DNA of 64,000 bases, from the NCBI GenBank assembly GCA_011772495.1, contig WVZL01000032.1, positions 139,242 through 203,241 on the forward strand. The letters are read 5' to 3'. Positions 43,841 to 53,221 of this stretch are shown one piece after another; positions within the stretch are counted from its first letter, which is position 1, and each line of letters begins with the position of its first letter. Source of the DNA: Candidatus Aminicenantota bacterium. GTDB lineage: Bacteria; Acidobacteriota; Aminicenantia; Aminicenantales; Aminicenantaceae. Made by a program: the position numbers and the translations under genes. The notes beneath the pieces were generated by a model. The model was given only the letters and a program-made list of their open reading frames with translations, searched no databases and was not told where the DNA came from.

Positions 43841-45229
43841 ATGAAGTTTTCCCGTCGCCGTTTTATGAGAAACATAGGAGTGGGCTTAGCCAGTCTTGGC
43901 TTGGTCGGAGAGAGGAAGGCTTTTTCTTTCCCTTCACCAAAGAAGAATTCTGAAAAACTCCTGATCACCAATCCTGACCATCCCCAGCCAGCGTCTTTCG
44001 ACCGCCTGCCTCTCAGCTGGTATAAAAGCGCAGTCCAGCGTTTGAAAGACAAGGTGGCTGAAAAAGGGATCAAGGTCATTCTTCTTCAGAATCGTTGGAA
44101 TCTTGTTTATTTTACCGGCCTCTTTCACAGCACCACTGAAAGGCCTTTTTATGTTGTGTTCCCTGTCGATGAGGAGGCCATCTACTGGTACCACCCTGGG
44201 TTGGACCGAGATTTAGTGACTTCCTGGTGGAGCACGGAGAATGAGTACTATTTTGATTTCCTCCACGCAGAAGGAGGTTTCCCCAATAAAGGAAAAGTTA
44301 TCCAGGGGAAGACAGTAGATCTGTTTGAATGGCTCCTCAATGGATTGAAGAAAAGAGGCTTTGGAGACAAGACTATCGGAGTTGACTCCGAGTTCCCGCC
44401 TTCGGTGATGAAAAAGGCCAAGAAGATTCTCCCTAAGGCTAAATTCGTGGATATCAGCTCGATTTGTCTCGGAATGAGAATGGTGAAAACCAAAGAAGAG
44501 ATCGCTCTGGCGCAAAGGGCCATGGATTACTTCAGCAAGATCCATGCCTTTGCCAGAGATTACATCCTGGAGAGAGGAACCGATGCCACAGACTTTGAAG
44601 TGGAACTGGCGACCACGGAATACGGCACCGAATTGATCATGAAAGACATCAAAAGGGACGGACGGCCCCACTCTGCGGTAGGCCTAGGAGTCTATATTGG
44701 GTGTCGCACCGGAGCGGGTACGGCATATCCCCATCCGAATCAATTCTTCCACAAGAAGATTGAGAAAGGAGATGCCCTCCAGGTGGCAGGAGGAGTGATA
44801 ATCGGGGGCTACGGAGGCGAGTGCTACCGTTATTACCAGATTGAACCCTGGGATAAGCACCGCGAGAAATTATGGGATGTGGTCACGGAATGTGTTCATA
44901 TTCAAGAGAGGGAGTCGAAAGCTGGAGTAACCTGCTCCGAGGTTGCTTATAAGATTCATCAGTACCAGGTTAAGCAGGGAGTGGCCAAATACATCTATCA
45001 TCGGCCTGCCCATGGTGAAGGCATGGAAGGGCACCAGCCCCCATGGATAGCTTTGGGTGATTACACAGTCTTAGAAGAAGGGATGACCTTCAGCGTTGAG
45101 CCAGGCCTTTATGACCCAGAGAATGGCTTTGGTTATAACCCCAGCGATAATCTATTAGTGACTAAAGACAAAGGCGTTCTCATGAGCAGTGTTCCCTATA
45201 CTAAGGAGTGGATGTTTCTGAAATTGTAG
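43841..45229 (+). CDS. Tat-exported M24 (pita-bread) family protein with altered metal site
   Basis: 462 residues from the ATG behind AAAGGAGGT. A twin-arginine leader SRRRFMRNIGVGLASLGL predicts folded export. The creatinase N-domain is followed by the M24 fold: MRMVKTKEEIALAQRAMDY, HRPAHGEGMEGHQPPW and TFSVEPGLYDPE keep the His and first Glu. The two Asp ligands are replaced: the LQVAGGVIIGGYGGECYRYY region has Ala/Gly and Glu where D-x10-D is normal, and the last Glu is in NPSDN. It may therefore not be a two-metal peptidase; creatinase-like or structural roles are possible. Confidence 0.85.
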   Translation: MKFSRRRFMRNIGVGLASLGLVGERKAFSFPSPKKNSEKLLITNPDHPQPASFDRLPLSWYKSAVQRLKDKVAEKGIKVILLQNRWNLVYFTGLFHSTTERPFYVVFPVDEEAIYWYHPGLDRDLVTSWWSTENEYYFDFLHAEGGFPNKGKVIQGKTVDLFEWLLNGLKKRGFGDKTIGVDSEFPPSVMKKAKKILPKAKFVDISSICLGMRMVKTKEEIALAQRAMDYFSKIHAFARDYILERGTDATDFEVELATTEYGTELIMKDIKRDGRPHSAVGLGVYIGCRTGAGTAYPHPNQFFHKKIEKGDALQVAGGVIIGGYGGECYRYYQIEPWDKHREKLWDVVTECVHIQERESKAGVTCSEVAYKIHQYQVKQGVAKYIYHRPAHGEGMEGHQPPWIALGDYTVLEEGMTFSVEPGLYDPENGFGYNPSDNLLVTKDKGVLMSSVPYTKEWMFLKL

Positions 45230-45236
45230 GCAGTTT

Positions 45237-46163
45237 TTAGCAGATAATATCCAAGGCTTTGGGAATGATCTTGAACACTATTTTGTTGAACTGAGAAGGG
45301 GTCTGGGCGCCCCCGACGATTTCTCCGTCAGCCTGAATCTCAAAAGCCTTTTCAGAAGAGACTTCGAAGTAAGGCGATTGGAGCGTATCGACTTCTTTGG
45401 CTCTGGTGTGCTTTCCCCTTGCGGAGAGAAAGACAAGGCGGGAAAATCGAGCCAGGGAGCAATCTTTAATCAGACAACAGTCTAACCGCCCATCATCAAC
45501 CAGGGCGCGAGGAGTTACTCTTCTCCCGGTTGCCCAGTATCGCATATTGTTGAAGACGGCCACCACATAACGACCTTCATCTCGACGCTTCTCGGATTCT
45601 ACGGTTAAAGGTATAGGAATTTTCTTGGAAGAATAGGAATCGATTATGCCTAAAGCTCCAGCGAGTGTTTGAATCTTCCCCATCTTTGGCTTTCTCTGGG
45701 CTAAGTCTTCGACATATTTATTCACCAGCACTCCCAATCCAAGGCTAGCCTGTCCAAGGAAATAGCCCAAGATTTTGTTATCTTGAACTAGACAGCCCAG
45801 GTCTATTCTTTTTATCATTCTTCTTTTCAGAGCTGCGCAGGCCTTCTCCAATGAGTCGATTTCGAATTCTTTGGTTATATCATTAGAGGAACCCAGGCCA
45901 ATCATTCCCAGGATAATCTCGGCTCCTTTTTTCTTGGTCTCATTGATGATGATGTTGAATGTGGAGTCACCACCGGCTCCAGCGATGATTCTGTATGTAG
46001 CTGTTTTTTCCCGGGCCTGTCTCCTCAGATCGTCTTCACTTTGAGTGATGAACAGCTCATAATCGACTTCATGCTGGAGAAGGAGTTTTTCCAGCCGCTC
46101 TTTGCTTTGCTGAGCCTTTCCTTTCCCAGCACTCGGATTAAACAGAATCCCTATTTTTTCCAT
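45237..46163 (-). CDS. Diacylglycerol kinase-family lipid kinase
   Basis: 308 residues. ILFNPSAGKGKA at the start and GAGGDSTFNIIINE near 62-75, the nucleotide-binding GGDGT-type motif (Ser for Gly), then LGMIGLGSSNDITKEF, and a C-terminal FEIQADGEIVGG. Phosphorylates a diacylglycerol or sphingoid/isoprenoid lipid; substrate not readable. Convergent with the M24 gene, 7 nt apart. Confidence 0.9.
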   Translation of the reverse strand: MEKIGILFNPSAGKGKAQQSKERLEKLLLQHEVDYELFITQSEDDLRRQAREKTATYRIIAGAGGDSTFNIIINETKKKGAEIILGMIGLGSSNDITKEFEIDSLEKACAALKRRMIKRIDLGCLVQDNKILGYFLGQASLGLGVLVNKYVEDLAQRKPKMGKIQTLAGALGIIDSYSSKKIPIPLTVESEKRRDEGRYVVAVFNNMRYWATGRRVTPRALVDDGRLDCCLIKDCSLARFSRLVFLSARGKHTRAKEVDTLQSPYFEVSSEKAFEIQADGEIVGGAQTPSQFNKIVFKIIPKALDIIC

Positions 46164-46307
46164 CAGGGTCAGGCCTTTATGACTTTTATGATTCAGAAAA
46201 GATGCCTAGAAGAGAAAGCCCGTCCAATCTCTCTGTTGACATCTGAGTATAATAATATGCTAGATATGGACCGACTTGTAAAGTGAATATGAGTTCTGTA
46301 AAGTAAG

Positions 46308-46377
46308 AGCGGTTCTGTTTTTTTCAAAGTCTTTATTCGCGTTTGGAGAATCAGAGAGCAAAGGAATAGTCCCCAGG
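46308..46377. repeat. Decayed GGGGACGGTTCT-family element
   Basis: Left-arm trace GCGGTTCTGTTTTTTT and right-arm trace AATAGTCCCC in the correct orientation about 40 nt apart. Lies just upstream of the ALDH gene. Confidence 0.45.
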
Positions 46378-46399
46378 CTATAAAAAAGGAGGAAATAAA

Positions 46400-47812
46400 A
46401 TGAAGATGCTAATCGGCGAGAACTGGGTGGAAAAGGACGATAGGATTGAAGTCCGAAATCCCTATAATGATGAGCTCGTTGACACCGTCCCGGCTGGAGA
46501 TGAGGACGACGTGAAGGCTGCTTTCCAGGCCGCCGAGGAAGGATTCAAGATCAACCGTGGGCTTCCTGTCCATCAGCGGATTTCTATCCTCTATAAAACA
46601 GCAGAAATCATCAGCAACAACCAGGAGGAATTCGCCCGAATTATAGCCAGCGAAGGAAGCAAGACCATCCGGGAGGCAAGGAAAGAAGCCAGCCGGTGTA
46701 TCGACACCATCACCATCTCAGCTGAGGAAGCCCGGAGGGTAGTCGGAGAGACCATCCCTTTCGACAGTCGAGAGGGATCTGAAAATCGCCTTGGATATTA
46801 TTATCGTTTTCCCATCGGTATCATCGTGGCTATAACGCCGTTCAATGATCCTTTAAACCTCGTAGCCCATAAGGTTGGGCCTGCCATCGCCGGCGGAAAT
46901 GCGGTGGTTCTCAAGCCAGCGACCGTGACTCCGCTTTCAGCCCTAAAACTGGGAGAAGCTTTTATCAAAGCTGGCCTTCCCTGGAATATTCTAAACATCG
47001 TGACTGGCCGGGCCTCCAGAATTGCCGACGCGCTGGTGACAGATCCTCGAGGTCGAATGATTTCCTTCACCGGAGGAACCGAGGCGGGGCTGGACATTGT
47101 CAAAAAAGCGGGATTGAAAAAAATTGGCATGGAGCTTGGCTCCAACTCTCCGGTGATTGTCATGGATGATGCTGACCTGGACCAAGCGGTGGAACTTTCC
47201 GTCTCCGGAGCCTTCTGGGCTGTGGGGCAGAACTGCATTGGAGTCCAGAGGATCTATATCCATGAGGCTGTCTATGGTGAATTCGAAAAGCAGTTTGTGG
47301 AGCGTACGAAAAAAATGAAAGTTGGCTTCCAGTTGGATGAAGATACAGACATGGGGCCCATGATCACCGAGCAAGAGGCGGCTCGAGTGGAAAAATGGGT
47401 GGGAGAAGCCAGCCAAGAAGGAGCAGAGCTTCTAACTGGAGGAAAAAGGAAAGGGACGCTCTTTGAGCCCACAGTATTCAAGAATATGCCTGAGTCCTCC
47501 AAGCTGAATTGCGAAGAGGTCTTCGGCCCGGTAGTGAATCTCTATAAGGTTTCTACGCTTGAGGAAGCGATCGAGAAGGCCAATAGCGTTGACTACGGTC
47601 TTCACGGAGCCGTTTTTACCCGTTCCCTGGATAACGCCTTTAAGGCTATCAAGGAGCTCGATGTGGGCGGAGTGATGGTCAATGATTCCACTGATTACAG
47701 GATCGATATGATGCCTTTTGGCGGGGTGAAATGGAGCGGTCTCGGCCGGGAGGGAATAAAGTTTGCGCTCCTGGAGATGACGGAGCCCAAAGTGGTCTGT
47801 TTTAACCTCTAG
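46400..47812 (+). CDS. NAD(P)-dependent aldehyde dehydrogenase
   Basis: 470 residues, ALDH superfamily. Seen: ITPFNDPLNLVAHKVGPAIA, VVLKPATVTPLSAL, the SFTGGTEAG coenzyme motif, catalytic Glu in MELGSNSP and catalytic Cys in GQNCIGVQR. It resembles the lactaldehyde/glyceraldehyde-3-phosphate (non-phosphorylating) and succinate-semialdehyde groups; exact substrate unclear. Convergent with the PLP lyase gene, 3 nt apart, at the edge of an amino-acid metabolism cluster, so oxidation of a semialdehyde from that cluster is an inference. Confidence 0.92.
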   Translation: MKMLIGENWVEKDDRIEVRNPYNDELVDTVPAGDEDDVKAAFQAAEEGFKINRGLPVHQRISILYKTAEIISNNQEEFARIIASEGSKTIREARKEASRCIDTITISAEEARRVVGETIPFDSREGSENRLGYYYRFPIGIIVAITPFNDPLNLVAHKVGPAIAGGNAVVLKPATVTPLSALKLGEAFIKAGLPWNILNIVTGRASRIADALVTDPRGRMISFTGGTEAGLDIVKKAGLKKIGMELGSNSPVIVMDDADLDQAVELSVSGAFWAVGQNCIGVQRIYIHEAVYGEFEKQFVERTKKMKVGFQLDEDTDMGPMITEQEAARVEKWVGEASQEGAELLTGGKRKGTLFEPTVFKNMPESSKLNCEEVFGPVVNLYKVSTLEEAIEKANSVDYGLHGAVFTRSLDNAFKAIKELDVGGVMVNDSTDYRIDMMPFGGVKWSGLGREGIKFALLEMTEPKVVCFNL

Positions 47813-47815
47813 GAA

Positions 47816-49222
47816 TCAGAGAGTGCGGAGAGCCTGGTCGAGGTCTCCTATAATATCATCTGGATCTTCAGCCCCCACGCAGAGTCTTATCATTTGAGGC
47901 GGTATGTCGGCCATCTGGCGGGCCTTTTCTCCTTGCTGCTGGTGGGTGGAAATGGCTGGGATACAGGCAACACTCTTGATGCGGCCTAGATCGGTAGCCC
48001 TAAAAATAACCTTGAGATTGTCGAATACTTTTCGTGCGTTTGGAGAAGGGCCGTCGACACGGAAGCTCATCAGGTGACCGTAGCGGTTGAATTCCTTGCC
48101 AGTCCCATCATCTGAATCCACCAGCTTCAGGTATTTTTTGGCCAGCGGATGGAAATGGAAGCTCGGCAAGCCCAAATAATCAACCTGGTAGACTCGAGGA
48201 TGCTGGGCAAGAAATTCTGCTACTTGCTGTGAGTTTTGGCTGACCAGGTCCATTTTGGAGCGCAGGGTTCGCAGGTCATTAAGAGCAAACAACGCATTCG
48301 GAGGAGAAGCGGCTGGGCCATTATCCCTGTACGGGAGGAATTTTACGTATTCGGCGAAATTTTCTTTAAAGAGAGGATTGTCATTTTTGATATTGGTCAC
48401 GATTGGCTTGCGGCTGATCAAAGCTCCTCCTATGGCCAATCCGCTGGAAGTTATGGATTTAGTCAGAGAATGGATGACTATGTCCGTCCCGTAAGCAAGG
48501 GGGCGCATCAAGGCTGGAGTTGCACAGGTCGCATCAATAATAAAGGGGATTTCATGGGAATGGGCCAGATCTGCGAGCGCCTTGACATCACAGAAAGATT
48601 GCTGAGGATTGCTCGGAGCCTCTGAGTAAAGAAAGCGAGTATTCTCGTTGATCTTTGTCTTCCATTCCTCGATATCATCTTGATGTTCCACCCACCGGAC
48701 TTCTATTCCCCTATCCTGCATTTTCCTGACCGAAAAGTGCTGGTAAGTGCCTCCGTAAAGCTGAACAGAGCTCACGAAATTGATTTTCTCTTCCTCTTCT
48801 TTTTGCTTGACGAGAAAAGGGTCAATGGCTGAAACGATAGCTGACATTCCCGAAGCTGTAACCAGACAAGAAGCGTCCTGGCCGGTTTTGTATCCTTCCA
48901 GCAGGGCCAGAACCCATTCGAGATAATAGATGGTAGGATTGGCTATTCGGGTGTAGCACCAGGTTGGGATTAAATACGCTAGAGCAGCTTCCATTTCATC
49001 AGAGTCGCGGTAAGCCTGAGAGGCGGAGAGATAGAGAGGCTCGATTATAGCCCCTTGATTTTGTTTTAAGGCTTCTTCTGCCGTGTAGAGGCCGTGCACA
49101 GCTATGGTGTCAAATTTGAATTTTTTAATCCGATTCACTTGTTTCTTTTTCTGATCAAGGAGTTTTTGAGCCTCTTTCATGTATTTTAAAACCCCTGGCC
49201 CATATTGTTGGTCGTCATTCAT
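47816..49222 (-). CDS. Cys/Met-metabolism PLP-dependent enzyme
   Basis: 468 residues, gamma-lyase/sulfhydrylase fold type I. Seen: NQGAIIEPLYLSASQAYRD, YTRIANPTIYYLEWVLALLEG, TASGMSAIVSA and the PLP lysine in HSLTKSITSSGLAIGG. An N-terminal extension of about 35 residues precedes the family start and a 15-residue insertion (LVDSDDGTGKEFNRYGHL) is seen near 380. Candidates are methionine gamma-lyase, O-acetylhomoserine sulfhydrylase or a cystathionine lyase. Last gene on this strand of the cluster with aminotransferase, cupin, SDR and homoserine dehydrogenase. Confidence 0.88.
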   Translation of the reverse strand: MNDDQQYGPGVLKYMKEAQKLLDQKKKQVNRIKKFKFDTIAVHGLYTAEEALKQNQGAIIEPLYLSASQAYRDSDEMEAALAYLIPTWCYTRIANPTIYYLEWVLALLEGYKTGQDASCLVTASGMSAIVSAIDPFLVKQKEEEEKINFVSSVQLYGGTYQHFSVRKMQDRGIEVRWVEHQDDIEEWKTKINENTRFLYSEAPSNPQQSFCDVKALADLAHSHEIPFIIDATCATPALMRPLAYGTDIVIHSLTKSITSSGLAIGGALISRKPIVTNIKNDNPLFKENFAEYVKFLPYRDNGPAASPPNALFALNDLRTLRSKMDLVSQNSQQVAEFLAQHPRVYQVDYLGLPSFHFHPLAKKYLKLVDSDDGTGKEFNRYGHLMSFRVDGPSPNARKVFDNLKVIFRATDLGRIKSVACIPAISTHQQQGEKARQMADIPPQMIRLCVGAEDPDDIIGDLDQALRTL

Positions 49223-49247
49223 GATTCCTCCCTAATTTTCCCTCGGT

Positions 49248-50471
49248 TTAATTATTTTTTTTCTTAACTCTATATTTCTGTATCACCTTTTTCAACCTTT
49301 TTACTCCTTCTTTAATCTCATCCCTGGTTGGGTAAGAAAAGTTGACCCTCATGGTGTTATACCTGCGAAAGTCTTGAGGATAGCAGACTTCGCCCGGGAC
49401 AAAAGCAACCTTTTCTTCAAGGGCCAGGTAGAAAAGCTCTAAGGTGTTTATCGACTCCGGCACAGTGATCCAGAGGAAGAGGCCGCCTTCTGGGTTTGTC
49501 CATTCCACACCCGTACCCTGAGGGAAATTCTCCTCCAGAGCTTCGAGGAAGAAATTCAGTTTTTCAGTGTAGTATTTTCTGGCCTTCTGGAAATGGGCCT
49601 CGATATCGTATTCTCGTAGGAAGGCTGTACATATATCTTGGTTGAGCTTGGGCGTGTTCAGTATGTTGGCGCCTTTTATGTAGATGAATTTTTCTACGAC
49701 TTCAGGAGGTCCGATGTTAAAACCGACTCTCAGGCCGGGGCAGAGGATTTTGGAAAAAGTGTAGACACCGATCACATTCCCTTGGTTCTTGTCCAGGGAA
49801 TAGATGGAAGGAAGATGTGCTCCTTTATACCTTAATTCTCGGTAGGGACTGTCTTCTACCAGAGGAATCCCGTAATCCTTGCTCATCGCGAGTAGAGCAA
49901 CTCTTTTCTCCAGACTCATGGTTATGCCTGAGGGATTCTGGAAATCCGGGACTACATAGATGAATTTAGGTTTCTTCCCCTTCTTTAGACTTTTGTCGAT
50001 CTCGGCCTCCATCCCCTTAACATCAGACCCATCTTCTTCTATATCTTTAGCGATGTAATCCGCATCCTGCATCTCAAAAGAGGCTAAAGCACCACCAAAG
50101 GTAGGGAGATCGATAACGATCGTATCTTGGGGTTCAAGGAACAATCTTCCGACCAAATCTATCCCGTGCTGTCCGGAGGTGGTGATCATGATGTTCTCAG
50201 GTTGGATATGGATATCATCCTTCTTCAGGTAATCTCTGATGGCTTCTATGAGTTCTACTTCTCCAGGGATGTCCGAATACTGGAGAGACTTAGCCCAGTC
50301 GTCCTTTAAAGATTTCGTAGCCGAATTCTGAACAATATCTAAAGGGAAAATATCATTGCTGGGCAATCCACCGGCAAAAGAGATTATTCCGGGATCTCTG
50401 ATATACCCTAGGGTTTTTCCGATGGAATAACCCTCGAAATCTCTCATGATTTTGGTGAACAAAGATTTCAT
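49248..50471 (-). CDS. PLP-dependent aminotransferase (class I, 2-aminoadipate/MocR type)
   Basis: 407 residues. YIRDPGIISFAGGLPSNDIFP near the N-terminus and TTSGQHGIDLVGRLFLEP are typical of LysN/kynurenine-II-like transaminases; VVPDFQNPSGITMS and the PLP-lysine segment YTFSKILCPGLRVGF follow. No N-terminal GntR domain, so it is an enzyme rather than a MocR regulator. Substrate likely a branched, aromatic or 2-aminoadipate-type amino acid; not resolvable here. Confidence 0.92.
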   Translation of the reverse strand: MKSLFTKIMRDFEGYSIGKTLGYIRDPGIISFAGGLPSNDIFPLDIVQNSATKSLKDDWAKSLQYSDIPGEVELIEAIRDYLKKDDIHIQPENIMITTSGQHGIDLVGRLFLEPQDTIVIDLPTFGGALASFEMQDADYIAKDIEEDGSDVKGMEAEIDKSLKKGKKPKFIYVVPDFQNPSGITMSLEKRVALLAMSKDYGIPLVEDSPYRELRYKGAHLPSIYSLDKNQGNVIGVYTFSKILCPGLRVGFNIGPPEVVEKFIYIKGANILNTPKLNQDICTAFLREYDIEAHFQKARKYYTEKLNFFLEALEENFPQGTGVEWTNPEGGLFLWITVPESINTLELFYLALEEKVAFVPGEVCYPQDFRRYNTMRVNFSYPTRDEIKEGVKRLKKVIQKYRVKKKNN

Positions 50472-50504
50472 GTCTGACCTCTGTTCTTTTTTTAATTTTT
50501 TTCT

Positions 50505-50861
50505 TTATTTGGCCTTATACCGGTCTGGGGCATCAAAGACGTCTATCACATTCACCCGGGTGAGAAAAGTGGCTGAATGGACAATGCCCTCAGGGATATA
50601 GTACCAATCACCCTTCCGGTATACGTTGGGCTTCCCGTCTATGGTCAATTCCATTTCACCTTCGATGACCATTCCCCACTGGGCACAGTGGGAGTGAGGA
50701 GGCACTTCTCCGACAGCTTCTATGTCAAAAAACACGACCTGTTGGTTGTTGCTCTGGAGAAGCCAGGCCCTGATTCCTTGGAAAGGCATGTCGACCTCTG
50801 GGAGTCCTCTTATCATCTCTGGGAAAGCCGTCCCTTCCCATTCCTTCAAGTCATTTTTCAT
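50505..50861 (-). CDS. Cupin-domain protein
   Basis: 118 residues, single small beta barrel. Seen: VPPHSHCAQWGMVIEGEMEL (metal motif 1 with His-x-His...Glu-type) and YYIPEGIVHSATF (motif 2 with His). Metal-dependent isomerase, dioxygenase or binding protein; role in the surrounding amino-acid cluster unknown. A REP element separates it from the SDR gene upstream. Confidence 0.88.
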   Translation of the reverse strand: MKNDLKEWEGTAFPEMIRGLPEVDMPFQGIRAWLLQSNNQQVVFFDIEAVGEVPPHSHCAQWGMVIEGEMELTIDGKPNVYRKGDWYYIPEGIVHSATFLTRVNVIDVFDAPDRYKAK

Positions 50862-50910
50862 CGGATCCTTCCTTTCGAGTTTAAATAAAAATAAATTAAA
50901 AAAAATTGAA

Positions 50911-51062
50911 AAAATTGGGGACGGTTCTCTTTTTCAAAATTGGGGACGGTTCTCTTTTTTAGAGAACGAAAAAGTTCGGAAGAAGCATAATGAATATTTT
51001 TCATTTGGTATATTAATACAAAGAATTGATGGCCATATATGGAAAAAAATAGAACCGTCCCC
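50911..51062. repeat. REP-like inverted repeat, GGGGACGGTTCT family (copy 2), duplicated left arm
   Basis: Left arm occurs twice in tandem: 24 nt beginning AAAATTGGGGACGGTTC at 50911-50934 and again at 50936-50959. Right arm AAAAAAATAGAACCGTCCCC at 51043-51062. Lies inside the presumed SDR-to-cupin operon, where its hairpin could attenuate transcription. Confidence 0.85.
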
Positions 51063-51074
51063 ATTTTCATTTTT

Positions 51075-51866
51075 TTAATAGAGAGCCTTGATGTAGCCTC
51101 CGTCCACTTGCAGGGCAACTCCGGTTATGTAACTGGCTCTTTCAGAAGCCAGAAAAGCCACTGCTTGAGCGATTTCCTCTGGCTGACCCAACCTACCCAG
51201 GGGAATAGTATTTTCGATGCTGTGGTAGAAGTCTTTGCTTGTGCCTTGACCTTTTTCTTGGAAATCCCTGGCCAAGTTTTCCACCCTCTCTGTTTTGATG
51301 TAGCCAGGGCAGACAGAGTTTACGGTGACTCCGTAAGGGGCAAGTTGATTAGAAATGGATTTAGAGAAACCCAAGACGCCTGCTCGAGCTGTGTTAGAGA
51401 GGATAAGGTTTTCGATGGGCTGCTTGGCTGAGATGGAAACCATGTTAATGATCCTTCCCCATTTCTGTTTCTTCATCAGAGGAATCACTTCATAGCATAG
51501 GTTTACGGTGCTTAAAAGATTGAGCTCTAAGGCCTGCTGGTAATCATCCAGACTGAATTCATCCGCCATACCGGACGGAGGTCCTCCGGCATTGCAGACC
51601 AAGATCTCGACAGTCCCCAGCTCAGCAACCACATTCTTAACAAGTTTACTCACCTGATTCCTGTCGGCAACGTCGGCCACAAAAGCTTGAACCTGACCTC
51701 CGGTTTCTGAAGCTATTTCATCCCTGGTTTTAAGAAGTCTTTCCTCACCTCGAGCACAGATTGCCACTCTTGAACCTTCCCGGGAAAGCTGGGAAGCTAT
51801 AGCTTTTCCTAATCCCATGCTCGAGGCTGCCACCAAGGCGACTCTATTCTCGATGCCTAAATCCAT
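51075..51866 (-). CDS. SDR-family oxidoreductase with atypical catalytic residues
   Basis: 263 residues, Rossmann fold. NAD(P) motif is ASSMGLGKAIA (glycine pattern slightly altered); CNAGGPPSG and the C-terminal PGYIKTERVENLA, PEEIAQAVAFLAS and GVALQVDGGYIKALY are classical. The catalytic Ser is in MVSISAK, but the Tyr-x3-Lys pair reads Asn-x3-Arg (LSNTARAG), as in a known SDR subgroup annotated 3-oxoacyl reductase-like. Activity therefore uncertain. Strong GGAGAGGAG site. Confidence 0.88.
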   Translation of the reverse strand: MDLGIENRVALVAASSMGLGKAIASQLSREGSRVAICARGEERLLKTRDEIASETGGQVQAFVADVADRNQVSKLVKNVVAELGTVEILVCNAGGPPSGMADEFSLDDYQQALELNLLSTVNLCYEVIPLMKKQKWGRIINMVSISAKQPIENLILSNTARAGVLGFSKSISNQLAPYGVTVNSVCPGYIKTERVENLARDFQEKGQGTSKDFYHSIENTIPLGRLGQPEEIAQAVAFLASERASYITGVALQVDGGYIKALY

Positions 51867-51904
51867 GGCTCCTCTCCGTGAGTTATACGTTTTCTTTTCA
51901 AGAT

Positions 51905-53137
51905 TTATGTTCGATAAGAAACCTTGGCAAACTGGGTCTGATGCCCTCTCTTCATGATCTCTTTGGCATCCTTATCGCATCTCACGCATTTGTGGTAGAT
52001 AACCTCGCCGATCAAAGCTGCCTTCTCGTTCCTCTCTTCATCAGAGAGAAAATAGGCCTCCATAGTGTCATAGGGACGTCCTTCCCCGTCGCTCTCGTAT
52101 TTAATGGTCAAATCCCGGCCAGCTTCCAGGACTTTGAAGGCGTTTTCAGTCCAGTTGAAGTCAGCCCTTCCTAAATCGAGATTGATCCTGAGATGAGCAG
52201 CCAGAAAGATGGGAAGACCTGAGGCTTGAACCTCCTCACTGCACTGAATGAAAGTTTCGGCAGTGGCTGCGTTCCCGATATTTATCTCATAGATCGGAGT
52301 TGTGCCGTCGTCTCGGAGATACTCTTTGAAAATATTCAGGAGCATCCTGAGCTGGATAGCATTTTGAGTCGAAAGAAGCATTGATATTTTAAAGGAAAGA
52401 TTAGGGATTTCCCTGGCGTAATAACAGGCAGCCACGATCGTTGACCAGCTTGGGTTGAGGAAAAAATTTGCTCCTGTGGAGATGGCAGCCCTTGTGATTC
52501 CGTCAAGATAAACAAGATGATTATTGTTTCCGACCTCAACCCCTCCCAGGTTGCCATAGGATGTGCCCATGTTCTTCAGGATTATCTGACTCAGCCCCTT
52601 CCCCAGGTCAGCTCTCGCGAATTTCTCCCCGGTCACTTTTTCTATTCTGGCAAACCGCTCCTCAGGGAGAGGAGTTCCTAAGAGGTTGGTGGTGCAAAAC
52701 TTGCTGGCCCCTAGAATATTTTCAGCCAGGGCAAGAGTAGAGAGAAGATCACCGCCATAGACGTAGTTTTCCGTCAAACCCACCACAGAGATCATCTCTG
52801 TTGGAAAGAGCACCTCTCCGTCCTCGGCGACTCTCATAATGCATTCATAGGTCGGACGAGCGGCTTGGAACCCAGAAACCTGGGTCGTACAGACTCCTTT
52901 CTTAGTGACAGAAATGTCGTTCTTTTCCATAAAATCCTCAACTTTACCAAAGCTCTGCACAAATTCTTCAGCCTTTTCCAACATCTCGCCAAATCCTTTT
53001 TCTCCGGCAATTTTTTTCCTGGTCTCATAATCTCTGCTTGCCTCTATCTTCTCGGAAATCTCTTTTGCTCCTCCGTAGGAATTGACTAACTCGTCCATGG
53101 CCTTAAGGTCTTTATCGCTCAAGAGCTCGAAGTGCAT
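51905..53137 (-). CDS. Unrecognised 410-residue soluble protein in amino-acid cluster
   Basis: I cannot assign a family. It is soluble, acidic, with no signal peptide. Features: a helical N-terminus (SDKDLKAMDELVNSYGG); VLFPTEMISVVGLTENYVYGGD near 110-131; GNLGGVEVGNNNHLVYLDG near 197-215; repeated short strand-helix units (SFKISMLLST, PIYEINIGNA, PIFLAAHLRINLDLG) suggesting a TIM-barrel-like core; and cysteines near the end in YHKCVRCDKD. It lies between homoserine dehydrogenase and the SDR, all with good ribosome sites, so an enzyme of the same pathway is likely. Confidence 0.85.
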   Translation of the reverse strand: MHFELLSDKDLKAMDELVNSYGGAKEISEKIEASRDYETRKKIAGEKGFGEMLEKAEEFVQSFGKVEDFMEKNDISVTKKGVCTTQVSGFQAARPTYECIMRVAEDGEVLFPTEMISVVGLTENYVYGGDLLSTLALAENILGASKFCTTNLLGTPLPEERFARIEKVTGEKFARADLGKGLSQIILKNMGTSYGNLGGVEVGNNNHLVYLDGITRAAISTGANFFLNPSWSTIVAACYYAREIPNLSFKISMLLSTQNAIQLRMLLNIFKEYLRDDGTTPIYEINIGNAATAETFIQCSEEVQASGLPIFLAAHLRINLDLGRADFNWTENAFKVLEAGRDLTIKYESDGEGRPYDTMEAYFLSDEERNEKAALIGEVIYHKCVRCDKDAKEIMKRGHQTQFAKVSYRT

Positions 53138-53221
53138 CGCTTTCCTCCTGTTTTACAGGTTTTGTTTACCCATTATATTTTTTATTTTTAAAAAAATCTT
53201 TATCCTCTTCACTCCAGAAGT

